Origin: a virus
Virus record (IMG/VR): IMGVR_UViG_3300005056_000128
Coordinates: 1-22,925 of that record
Direction: 5' to 3' (one strand)
Length of the DNA: 22,925 nucleotides
Part shown: in pieces, positions 8,533 through 14,600 of the stretch
How the letters are laid out: every line of letters starts with the position of its first letter
Numbering within the stretch: the stretch's first letter is position 1
Made by a program: the position numbers and the translations under genes
The notes under the pieces: generated by a model
The model's input: the letters and a program-made list of their open reading frames with translations, nothing else
The model's database searches: none
What the model was told of the DNA's origin: nothing

Positions 8533-8662
8533 GATTTTTATCACCTTTTGCGATTTTAGCCCCCGTGTTCCGAGGCGCGAAACAGATTAGTTATTTAATC
8601 TATGGTTGTATAATACTATAATTATTTTAGTATTTCAAGGGTTAATTTAAACTATTTTAGGT
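8533..8662 (-). promoter_or_regulatory. Promoter and 5' UTR, copy 1 of a duplicated control region
   Basis: On the minus strand: -35 TTGAAA (plus positions 8633-8638), 17-bp spacer, -10 TATTAT (8610-8615). Operator-like ATTATTTTAGT lies in the spacer (8621-8631) and ACTATTTTAGG exactly 30 bp upstream (8651-8661). The transcript would begin near a hairpin AGATTA-6-TAATCT, followed by a GC-rich hairpin (GCCTC/GGGGC) and AAAAGGTG. The 71 bp 8534-8604 match 10028-10098 with one difference, so the UTR is better conserved than the promoter. Confidence 0.75.
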
Positions 8663-8833
8663 TTGTTGGCCTCTTAGAGCTACTGCGCCCGCAACAACAA
8701 CAGCAAAAAGCTTGGGCTTGTTTTTGTGCCAATTTATTAATGTCTGCTCGCTTGTAGCAGTTGCGTTAACAAGTTCGGCCAGGCTTTTAAGCCCTGCTTT
8801 TTTGCATTGTTTAGATGGTGTTATTTTACTCAT
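8657..8833 (-). CDS. Small helix-turn-helix protein, Aca-like candidate regulator
   Basis: 58 aa. The start is the ATG at 8833, which overlaps the TGA of the upstream gene (ATGA); an in-frame ATG at 8857 lies inside that gene. The protein reads as a compact HTH domain: KQCKKAGLKSLAELVNATA, then SEQTLINWHKNKPKLFAVVV with the recognition-helix part TLINWHKN. Small phage proteins of this type (…TLNNWHKNKPELF…) are common but poorly characterised. Its stop lies directly before the promoter that drives the AcrVA2-like operon, and both copies of that promoter carry paired palindromes. That is the arrangement of Aca autorepressors in anti-CRISPR loci. The regulatory role is inferred. Confidence 0.7.
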   Translation of the reverse strand: MSKITPSKQCKKAGLKSLAELVNATATSEQTLINWHKNKPKLFAVVVAGAVALRGQQT

Positions 8834-9387
8834 TTTTTTACCAGTGAAGCATCGCATAACTCATAAATGTATTGGTAGCAATCGGTGCTCTCAAAGTCGT
8901 CGTAAAACCGGTGAGGGAATAACCCATGGCTGCCAGACTCTCTGACACCATCATCGCTTATCGAGGTGTCAGCCAGGCGCATATCAAAATCACAAAATGC
9001 GGCATGCCATGAGGGTTTAAAAAACCATTCCACCTGATCTGGCCATTGATAGCGACATAGGTCTTTGGCGCCACTTTTGTAAGCCAGATCAATAACCAGC
9101 ATATCAACAGCGCGGTCGCTTTTATCTATGCTCAAGTCAAGGGTTGAGTCGGGCGGTGCGCTGGCGCAAGATAAATTTATCCCTTTTAATTGCGTACCGT
9201 CGCTCATGACTGGGTCGTTGCCGTAGTCATCAAAATCGAGCATAGCAAAACGCATGACCGCTTTTATCGCTGGGTTGTTAAATGTCTTGTATATTCTAAC
9301 CCCGCCCTGGCGCAGAGTTACGCCAAGGAAGCCGCTTTGTCGCTGATTGTATAAGCGATAAATTAAATCAATATTAATTGTGTCCAT
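8830..9387 (-). CDS. Unknown protein in accessory locus
   Basis: 185 aa from ATG 9387, with a good ribosome binding site (AGAGGAAAAT). The N-terminal part (MDTINIDLIYRLYNQRQSG, then FLGVTLRQGGVRIYKTF) looks beta-rich. The middle is Asp-rich (LDFDDYGNDP; LDLSIDKSDRAVDMLVIDLA), and the C-terminal third is aromatic (WPDQVEWFFKPSWHAAFCDF). It is acidic with no membrane segment or signal. I recognise no family. It lies 27 bp after the 203-aa gene and is translationally coupled to the HTH gene. Position in an accessory locus with an anti-CRISPR homologue makes anti-defence function possible but unproven. Confidence 0.6.
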   Translation of the reverse strand: MDTINIDLIYRLYNQRQSGFLGVTLRQGGVRIYKTFNNPAIKAVMRFAMLDFDDYGNDPVMSDGTQLKGINLSCASAPPDSTLDLSIDKSDRAVDMLVIDLAYKSGAKDLCRYQWPDQVEWFFKPSWHAAFCDFDMRLADTSISDDGVRESGSHGLFPHRFYDDFESTDCYQYIYELCDASLVKK

Positions 9388-9414
9388 ATTTTCCTCTATT
9401 TTTCTCGGCGAATG

Positions 9415-10026
9415 CTAGTCCCAGACAGCCGAGGCTGGTAGCCAGTTGTCTAATACAGCTTCAGCGACCGCTAAATCACAGCCCTCAACAAGCATTTTCT
9501 TGGCTTTGTCACCGGCCGCTGACTTAAGATGATGCCCCGCATCGGTGTAAGCATCTGCTTTGATGTATAACGCTGCCACTGGGTATTGACGTGATAAAGC
9601 GTCAACATCTGAGCTAGGGTATGCTGGCATATCAACGCCATCGTTATGCTCGTCCTCCATTGCCTTATTAAACAGGTACTGGTAGTTAACCAGGTCACTA
9701 ATGGCTTTTTGTAAAATACGTAGACCAGGGACGGCGGCATCTAGCGCGGCATTTTCAGCGATTATCTCGCGCACCCGGTAATCCTTTGCAGCAGCATTAA
9801 ATATATCGGCTTGATCTCTCGCCAACGCTATTATATTGGCTCCCAGGCTGATGTAGTATGTCCCGCTGCTGGGCCATTCCGGATGTTCCGCGTGCAATTT
9901 GTGCGCGATGAAGGCACGTTCCGCGCTAAACTTTTCTGTGACGCCGCTGGGCAGTTTGACCATTTTTGTGGAAAAGTTAAACGTAAGCTCTGCGCCGAGG
10001 GCTGTTGTGATTTTTACTGTGGACAT
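9415..10026 (-). CDS. Unknown phage protein, first gene of promoter-copy-2 operon
   Basis: 203 aa from ATG 10026; the in-frame GTG at 10038 belongs to the ribosome binding site AAAAGGTG, as in copy 1. The N-terminal ~75 residues look like a small alpha/beta module (KITTALGAELTFNFSTKMVKLPSG). The C-terminus (YIKADAYTDAGHHLKSAAGDKAKKML ... GCDLAVAEAVLDNW) resembles a short helical motif (AY.KA..Y..A...K..AG.KA....G) that I associate with phage and plasmid small proteins of unknown function. Cytoplasmic, acidic. Function unknown; candidate anti-defence or takeover protein by context. Confidence 0.6.
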   Translation of the reverse strand: MSTVKITTALGAELTFNFSTKMVKLPSGVTEKFSAERAFIAHKLHAEHPEWPSSGTYYISLGANIIALARDQADIFNAAAKDYRVREIIAENAALDAAVPGLRILQKAISDLVNYQYLFNKAMEDEHNDGVDMPAYPSSDVDALSRQYPVAALYIKADAYTDAGHHLKSAAGDKAKKMLVEGCDLAVAEAVLDNWLPASAVWD

Positions 10027-10155
10027 TATTTTTATCACCTTTTGCGATTTTAGCCCCCGTATTCCGAGGCGCGAAACAGATTAGTTATTTAATCTATGCG
10101 CCTATACTACTATAACTATTTTAGTATGTCAAGGATTAATTGAAACTATTTTAGT
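10027..10155 (-). promoter_or_regulatory. Promoter and 5' UTR, copy 2 of the duplicated control region
   Basis: Minus strand: consensus -35 TTGACA (plus 10127-10132), 17-bp spacer, -10 TAGTAT (10104-10109). The palindrome ACTAAAATAGT occurs in the spacer (10115-10125) and again 30 bp upstream (10145-10155). The hairpin-bearing leader and ribosome binding site are nearly identical to copy 1. This promoter is closer to consensus than copy 1. Weaker similarity to the DNA upstream of copy 1 continues to about 10178. Confidence 0.75.
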
Positions 10156-10480
10156 ATTATGTCTCTCTTAGCGCTACTTGTATCTCACCCCACCACCTCG
10201 TCAATATCTATACTTACTACATCTAGCTTAGATAAAATGCTTGCTGTTTTATAGGTGATATTTTTCCCTTTATCAGGATATAAGCTATTGATTGTATTAT
10301 GTTGGTAACTTGCTTTTCCTGATATGTTTCCACGCGTAAAATTAAGGCTAAGTCTATGAAAAATAAAGAAAAAATATGTGTTTTATTTGTTTGCATGGGA
10401 AGCATTTAACGAAAGTTACAAGTCTTTGATATATAAAAGATTAAAAATCTTTTCCTCTATTTTCCTTCTGTTTTCCTTTA
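10156..10480. other. AT-rich intergenic region beside int, candidate attP
   Basis: About 325 bases without a convincing gene, directly 3' of int, where lambda-type phages often keep attP. It holds a perfect inverted repeat AAAAGATT-aaa-AATCTTTT at 10435-10453. Next to it are three TTTTCCT repeats at 10450, 10460 and 10471, spaced about one helical turn, which could be Int arm-type sites. No core identity segment can be named without the host attB. A 60-codon frame (10223-10405) shows no recognisable features and overlaps the start-less frame listed separately. Confidence 0.4.
10185..10382 (-). pseudogene. Start-less reading frame resembling a helix-turn-helix fragment
   Basis: A 65-codon frame open from a stop at 10383 to TGA at 10185 with no ATG, GTG or TTG. 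The product includes GKASYQHNTINSLYPDKG then NITYKTASILSKLD, which looks like real protein of DNA-binding (HTH) flavour, not a random frame. Options: a decayed regulator, or a 3' gene end carried at attP to restore a host gene on integration. Low confidence; no homologue recognised. Confidence 0.3.
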
Positions 10481-11665
10481 TTAATCTGATATTTTTAGCC
10501 ATTCTGCCGCCCGCGCATCGTGATAAATAGCTGTTGTTTTATTGTGTTTGTGGCCAAGTAAATTAGTTGTATTAACGCCTTGTGCTTTATATAGTCTTTC
10601 GCTCAGCGAGCGGAGCTCGTGATAAGTCGGCGGCGTTTTTCCCGGCCATATTATCCCCGATGCGTCTCTAGCATGTTTAAATGATTTGCTGATAGTGTTT
10701 GCGTGTACCGGGTCGCCCCTACGCGCGCCCTGCATGTTTTTATCGTGATGTATGAGGTAGCGACTCACAGTTCGGTTTCGGCACATATTGATAACATCCC
10801 TAACCGACATGTTTATTGCTTCCATTTTTAAGGAGAGAGGTATCTCAACTAATGAGCCACTTTTTTGCTGCACTACTCGCAGCACGTCGCCATCGACGTG
10901 AGCGTAGGGATGGGTAGGCCACTTGTCACTTTTTTGCCACGCCAGCCATGCGTCATCCCAGTCTTTGCCTTTTTTGAATTGCATAATAGCGATATCGTCT
11001 AGGCGTTGGCCGGTCACTAAGCCCAACATCCATGCGTTATATCCGTATTCGTTTTTCTTGTGTTTTTTTATCTCGGCAAAATCATCAAGTATTAAGCGCG
11101 CACGCTTCACTTTAACTTTGGGTGCGCGGGTTGCGCTTGCTGGGTCGGCATAGCCGGCTGGCAATATGCCTTGATGTGTCGCCTCCTTGTATAGGTCTAT
11201 CAAAGCCGACCGCATTGATTGCGCCATCCGATTTTTATTTTGACTTGTATATTTTGCAAAAATAGCGACCACATCTAAAACCGTAAGCTGATCTAGTTTT
11301 TTGGTTGGCCCGACATGACTCGTAACAGCTAATATCGCGCTCTTTCGTGTCCGTAGTGTGTTCGGTTTTAAGCCGCGATCCGCACACGCTTGTAAGTATA
11401 TTTCCGCAAATTCGGGTAGCGTTACTTTGCATATACTGCGTCCGTCGGCAATGTTTTTAACGATATCGTCAGCTTGTTTAGTTAGGATAGTGTTTAGCTG
11501 CTTAGCTCTTTTGATTGCCGTCTTTAAGTCATTTTTTGCTTTTAGTGATTTTTCACTGCCGTCCCTGGGGTCTATCCAACTGTAGTATGTGGCGTCACTT
11601 TTGGTATGTGCTCGCAATCCATCGGGCCAGCCTGAGCGATTAGCTGAGCGGCGTCTTGGCGACAT
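10481..11665 (-). CDS. int: Lambda-type tyrosine integrase
   Basis: 394 aa. N-terminal arm-binding-type domain (MSPRRRSANRSGWPDGLR ... TYYSWIDPRDGSEKSL), core-binding domain (~80-180) and catalytic domain. The full catalytic set is visible: R221 (TGQRLDD), K268 (QQKSGSLVEIPL), H349 and R352 (YHELRSLSERLY), H372 (LLGHKHNKTTAIYHD) and nucleophile Y381. HELRSLSxRLY and LLGHK are close to lambda Int. It integrates and excises the phage at att sites with IHF and Xis. It is the last gene of the leftward operon and its ATG overlaps the xis stop by one base (TAATG), so the two are coupled. Confidence 0.95.
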   Translation of the reverse strand: MSPRRRSANRSGWPDGLRAHTKSDATYYSWIDPRDGSEKSLKAKNDLKTAIKRAKQLNTILTKQADDIVKNIADGRSICKVTLPEFAEIYLQACADRGLKPNTLRTRKSAILAVTSHVGPTKKLDQLTVLDVVAIFAKYTSQNKNRMAQSMRSALIDLYKEATHQGILPAGYADPASATRAPKVKVKRARLILDDFAEIKKHKKNEYGYNAWMLGLVTGQRLDDIAIMQFKKGKDWDDAWLAWQKSDKWPTHPYAHVDGDVLRVVQQKSGSLVEIPLSLKMEAINMSVRDVINMCRNRTVSRYLIHHDKNMQGARRGDPVHANTISKSFKHARDASGIIWPGKTPPTYHELRSLSERLYKAQGVNTTNLLGHKHNKTTAIYHDARAAEWLKISD

Positions 11666-11886
11666 TAGTTTAGTATCCCTGCCACTACTGGGTCTATATT
11701 GTCTGCAAGTTTTGTTTTATCTGGTGCAACGTATTCCGCGTTTTCTTTTACCATCCAGCATCCACCAACTTTTCTGGGTTTAGGTTTTATTACCTCTCCT
11801 CTGGCCCATCCGTACAGCGTATTTTTGGCAAACTGTTTTGACCATTTAGACCTTGCCCACGCCTCAATCGGTATTTCTTTAATCAT
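11665..11886 (-). CDS. xis: Excisionase-like winged-helix protein
   Basis: 73 aa beginning MIKEIPIEAWARSKWSK, with FAKNTLYGWARGEVIKPKPRKVGGCWMV, the wing-helix pattern (…LyrWaR.G.I.P.P.KvG..w.V…) of the small excisionase-like family. It is basic and immediately upstream of, and overlapping, int by one base. Role: bends attachment-site DNA and steers Int towards excision. It is only 2 bp downstream of the DUF3310 gene. Family assignment from pattern and position. Confidence 0.8.
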   Translation of the reverse strand: MIKEIPIEAWARSKWSKQFAKNTLYGWARGEVIKPKPRKVGGCWMVKENAEYVAPDKTKLADNIDPVVAGILN

Positions 11887-11888
11887 GG

Positions 11889-12119
11889 TTATTTCCTTTT
11901 GTTAGTAACATCCGCAGCGCTCCCGCGTTTCACCAGCTCTCTTTCGATGTACCATTTCGCTTTTTTTAGGTCTTCTTCTGCGTGATTTTTCAAGTCTGCG
12001 CGCCAGATGTATTTCATCGCGTTGCCGAGGTTAAACCCCATGTGCTCGGTGATATCAATACACTCAACGCCGCTCGGGTGGCTGGTGTAGTGAGGTGGGT
12101 GGTCGACTGGGTTAGTCAT
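11889..12119 (-). CDS. DUF3310 family phage protein
   Basis: 76 aa: MTNPVDHPPHYTSHPSGVECIDI, then ITEHMGFNLGNAMKYIWR and a Lys-rich helix (HAEEDLKKAKWYIERELVKR). This is the standard DUF3310 signature (HY..H..G.ECIDi.E...F..GNA.KYi.R), widespread in phages and sometimes described as a nucleotide-kinase-like protein, though no P-loop is present here. Function not established. The first 50 bp are exactly repeated at 12769-12818. Its ATG at 12119 lies 64 bp from the end of the ASCH pseudogene and has only a weak ribosome binding site. Confidence 0.85.
   Translation of the reverse strand: MTNPVDHPPHYTSHPSGVECIDITEHMGFNLGNAMKYIWRADLKNHAEEDLKKAKWYIERELVKRGSAADVTNKRK
12059..12108. repeat. 50-bp direct repeat, copy 1 (5' end of the DUF3310 gene)
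   Basis: Identical to 12769-12818 over 50 bp. This copy encodes VDHPPHYTSHPSGVECI of the intact gene. The identity stops abruptly at both sides, which suggests a recent duplication or recombination event. Confidence 0.9.
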
Positions 12120-12183
12120 TATTTAGGGTCTCGCGCAGCGCTCGACGTCGTTGCCATTACACGGTTACCGTTTGCGTCTTTAC

Positions 12184-12499
12184 TCATAAATACTCAAATT
12201 CAATTCGGTTGACCATTGTGTTGCGGTCGATCTTTGGGCCGTAGTGCTGCATTAGCATGTTGATAAATTCTTCTGGCGCAGTCATCTTGCGTAATAGCGT
12301 TTAGCGGTTCGCGGCGTACTGAGACGACACGTATGTTTGCTAGTAGCAATGGTTTCTCCCCTTTGCGCAGCCCCATGCATTTGTTCACCGCGTTGAGTTT
12401 TGTGCCGGGTTTTAAACCATCCCACGCAAATCGCCGTGTCACGGTTTTTGTTTTGTTACGCACCTGATCAGTAGTCAACGTGAAGCTCATGTTCCTCAT
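12184..12499 (-). pseudogene. ASCH-domain-like phage gene, frameshifted
   Basis: The N-terminal part MSFTLTTDQVRNKTKTVTRR ... WDGLKPG ... KCMGLRKGEK ... VVSVRREPLNAITQDDCA matches small ASCH-like phage proteins. After DDCA the frame runs out of register. The expected continuation (PEEFINMLMQHYG ... NRIEFEYL, stop TGA at 12184) is intact in another frame. As it stands translation ends at 12200 with an unrelated tail. At the junction (12272-12286) the sequence GATGACTGCGCCAGA reads sensibly in both frames (DDCAR and MTAPE). This fits a deletion between two short homologous segments of a normal gene. ASCH proteins are thought to bind RNA. Start could be ATG 12499 or, better matched to the family, ATG 12490. 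Confidence 0.7.
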
Positions 12500-12505
12500 A
12501 CGCGC

Positions 12506-12670
12506 TTATTTATCTCCGCAATGAGGATAATGCCAATTCTTACAATGTTGGCATACCCCGTTAATGAAGCATAGCCTGTTTGTCAGTTCCCAATTAATAT
12601 CTTTAAGGCGCTGCATCTCTTTGTCGTTTTCGTGTCTTTGTTTTAAAATCTTTTCTGTATTCATTTCCAT
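12506..12670 (-). CDS. Small Cys/His-rich protein
   Basis: 54 aa if started at ATG 12670 (GTG 12697 and ATG 12664 are alternatives). A charged helical N-terminus (EKILKQRHENDKEMQRLKD) is followed by VCQHCKNWHYPHCGDK, which has C-x2-C ... H-x2-H/C spacing like a small zinc knuckle. It lies 6 bp upstream of the ASCH pseudogene and its end carries that gene's GGAG. No family recognised; function unknown. Coding status is supported by position and residue pattern only. Confidence 0.5.
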   Translation of the reverse strand: MEMNTEKILKQRHENDKEMQRLKDINWELTNRLCFINGVCQHCKNWHYPHCGDK

Positions 12671-12697
12671 AGCTGTCTCAAATTTAAGCTGTTTCAC

Positions 12698-12866
12698 ATA
12701 ACAATCGCATCAACTTGGACGGCGCAAACTGCGCGCCTCCGGTTATGCTTGTCGTTATAACTGCTCATTACACTCAACGCCGCTCGGGTGGCTGGTGTAG
12801 TGAGGTGGGTGGTCGACTTGACAGCCGGGCGGCGAATGTAGCGCGTGACCACGATCTGTGATTTTG
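12698..12866. other. Intergenic segment with hairpin and repeat copy 2
   Basis: Gap of 169 bases in an otherwise tight operon. It has a GC hairpin (GGCGC ... GCGCC, about 12722-12740, no U-tract) and the second 50-bp DUF3310 repeat. No start-competent gene was found on either strand. Confidence 0.5.
12769..12818. repeat. 50-bp direct repeat, copy 2 (orphan DUF3310 5' fragment)
   Basis: Exact copy of 12059-12108, outside any gene. On the minus strand it still reads VDHPPHYTSHPSGVEC, then NEQL and a stop. The ATG is missing and the frame is blocked upstream by a TAG, so it is a relic, not a gene. Confidence 0.9.
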
Positions 12867-13691
12867 TTATTTTGCTACATGCAAAAACAACCGTGGCTTT
12901 GTTCCGTTTTTCATTGTCTCTAATATGTCGTTAAAGGCGAGCTCATGCACTTTATGTGGTCGCACAAGGTCGTACCACATCAAAATCTTTCCGTCTGCAA
13001 TACGGTAACGGAATTTTGCTGTGATCGAATCGGCAACGTCACTGCCTTCAAACACTTTTATGCCAAGGGTTAATTCTTCTGGTATTTCTAGCGTGCCATT
13101 GGCGCCCGCAGTGTCGTTTAAATTTTCGTTATAGGCGAACTGGGTTTGTCCGTTTGCTATCCGCCGCCCAGATTTGAATGTGATGTCTTTATTGGATTGC
13201 AGGGTCAGGACAGTTTCGAGCATTTGCGCTGCAGATGGTTCGCGTATTTCTTCTAGATTTTTTTCTGTGAAAAGGGCGAACTCCATTTGATCCATTCTTT
13301 CGCCATCTTTGCTGATCCATTCGTCCCATTCGCGCGTTGTCTCGCATTTGTAAGCCAGGCAATGCTCTTTCCATGAGGGCGTATTAGAGTCTACGTGAAA
13401 ATCAATGATAGCTAGAAATGATGCATCGGCGATACAGTAGTTTATTACGCTGTACTCGGTCTTGAAGGCATCAAAATATTCGATGAAGCTTTGTGCGTCT
13501 GCAAAGTTGCTACAGCCGTTTATGTGTTTCGGGCGCTCACGTAAAAAATCGAGCTCTTTAACGTTAACGCCGCGCGGTACAAATGCAAAGGCAGTGCCTT
13601 TTTCATTCCGCACTTCTATTTTACATAGCTGCTTTCCGGCTTCGATGGCGGTCGCAGTTTCGCCGGGTGTATTTTCAAATTGTGATGTCAT
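12867..13691 (-). CDS. DUF2303 (YfdQ-like) phage protein
   Basis: 274 aa from ATG 13691 with a clear AGGAG nine bases upstream. Features match the DUF2303 family, which includes YfdQ of an E. coli cryptic prophage. These are an N-terminal FAFVPRGVNVKELDFLRERP, then DAQSFIEYFDAF, an ASFLAIIDFHVDS ... PSWKEHCLAYKCETTREW core, and a C-terminal KFRYRIADGKILMWYDLVRP. Members are found in early operons of temperate phages; the molecular function is not established. The partner gene 26 bp upstream is the kind that usually accompanies it. Confidence 0.85.
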   Translation of the reverse strand: MTSQFENTPGETATAIEAGKQLCKIEVRNEKGTAFAFVPRGVNVKELDFLRERPKHINGCSNFADAQSFIEYFDAFKTEYSVINYCIADASFLAIIDFHVDSNTPSWKEHCLAYKCETTREWDEWISKDGERMDQMEFALFTEKNLEEIREPSAAQMLETVLTLQSNKDITFKSGRRIANGQTQFAYNENLNDTAGANGTLEIPEELTLGIKVFEGSDVADSITAKFRYRIADGKILMWYDLVRPHKVHELAFNDILETMKNGTKPRLFLHVAK

Positions 13692-13717
13692 TGTGCTGTT
13701 CTCCTGTTTTCGTTTGG

Positions 13718-14086
13718 TTAGCTGCCGGCCCTCATGGCTGGTGAAGCGCTAGCCTCAACGCCTCGCAAGGGCAGCTCGCTTTGGTTGGGATCATTGCGCT
13801 GCAGATTGCCATCGGGCGTGCCAAACATAATAGTGCAGCCTTTATCTTCTTCTGGCAGTTTGTCGATAATCTTTGGCGTAATTTGATATGCGCCATTGCG
13901 TAGCGGTTTAATGATTAACGTCAATCCGACCTCTGCTTTTTTGTTCGTCTTGCGCATTGCTTCGACGGCCTCGGCAAGTAGATCGCTCATTTCGAGCTGT
14001 ATGCTGCCGCCAGAAAGGCTCGCGACTGTGCGGTTCCATAAATCGGGTTTTGCATTTGGGCTGAATATTTGCTCTTCCTGGCTCAT
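13718..14086 (-). CDS. Conserved-type early phage protein, partner of DUF2303
   Basis: 122 aa from ATG 14086, four bases after the stop of the DnaQ-like gene, with GGGAG upstream. It has a helical centre (EMSDLLAEAVEAMRKTNKKAEV), a beta stretch (GLTLIIKPLRNGAYQITPKI) and a Pro/acidic stretch containing GTPDGNLQRNDPNQSELPL. I recognise this type of small protein next to DUF2303 genes in phage early regions, but no function is known to me. Likely cytoplasmic. Confidence 0.6.
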   Translation of the reverse strand: MSQEEQIFSPNAKPDLWNRTVASLSGGSIQLEMSDLLAEAVEAMRKTNKKAEVGLTLIIKPLRNGAYQITPKIIDKLPEEDKGCTIMFGTPDGNLQRNDPNQSELPLRGVEASASPAMRAGS

Positions 14087-14090
14087 AGCT

Positions 14091-14600
14091 TTAGCTCCCT
14101 GTTAATACTTGGTAGATGTGCGTGGTTAGGTTGGCGCGTGCCATGGCGCTTTTGCCGCTGTATATGTTGTCTGGTATGCCGTAATGTTTGCGCATGTCGT
14201 TTAGTCCGCGGCGGTGGTCGGGGTGTTGCGTGCGTTGCATTCCTATAAGACATTTTGGGTAACAGTGATTTGACAATGGTTCGTAGCCCATTAATTTTAA
14301 TTCTTGGTCGACAAACGATTCGACGAACGGCATGTTGTGCGCAATGACTTCGGCTTGCTCGCAAAATCCGAGCACTTGGTCAGCGATATTTAAAAATAAT
14401 GGTTGGCCTACGAGTTTTTCGTTAGTGAGTCCGTTTTCTTCTGCCGCGCCGGGCTCTAGTTTTTGTAACGGGTCTAGCGTTTGGGCTATGGTGTTGCCGG
14501 TGCGCATATGGTTTACCAGTTCTATCATCGCAATGGCACATACTCGGTTTATTAATGGGTCTAAGCCGGTGGTGTGTATTTGTAAGACGACCTGTCTCAT
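14091..14600 (-). CDS. DnaQ/DEDDh exonuclease-fold protein with replaced active site
   Basis: 169 aa. The ATG at 14600 overlaps the upstream TGA (ATGA); a longer frame to 14717 is only the shadow of that gene. Fold landmarks of the Pol III epsilon/DnaQ family are all present in order: MRQVVLQIHTTGLDP, GAAEENGLTNEKLVGQP, AEVIAHNMPFVESFVDQEL, RRGLNDMRKHYGI, SAMARANLTTHIY. The five DEDDh catalytic residues are not. Asp and Glu of the LDTETTG motif are Q7 and H9, Asp of HNxxFD is V93, and His and Asp of the HxALxDA motif are K150 and R155. Metal-dependent 3'-5' exonuclease activity is therefore not expected. It may act as a nucleic-acid- or protein-binding decoy. The frame is intact and the gene lies in a tightly coupled operon. 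Confidence 0.8.
   Translation of the reverse strand: MRQVVLQIHTTGLDPLINRVCAIAMIELVNHMRTGNTIAQTLDPLQKLEPGAAEENGLTNEKLVGQPLFLNIADQVLGFCEQAEVIAHNMPFVESFVDQELKLMGYEPLSNHCYPKCLIGMQRTQHPDHRRGLNDMRKHYGIPDNIYSGKSAMARANLTTHIYQVLTGS

Noticed and set aside
10223-10405. 60-aa - strand frame near int
   Set aside because: Low-complexity Ile/Leu/Lys composition, no ribosome binding site, and it overlaps a more protein-like frame; not supported as a gene.
12720-12742. GC hairpin as intrinsic terminator
   Set aside because: No U-tract on either strand, and genes on both sides belong to the same leftward operon.
14091-14600. Diversity-generating retroelement as cause of the DnaQ substitutions
   Set aside because: No reverse transcriptase, template repeat or variable-repeat pair is visible, and the changes are not confined to adenines.
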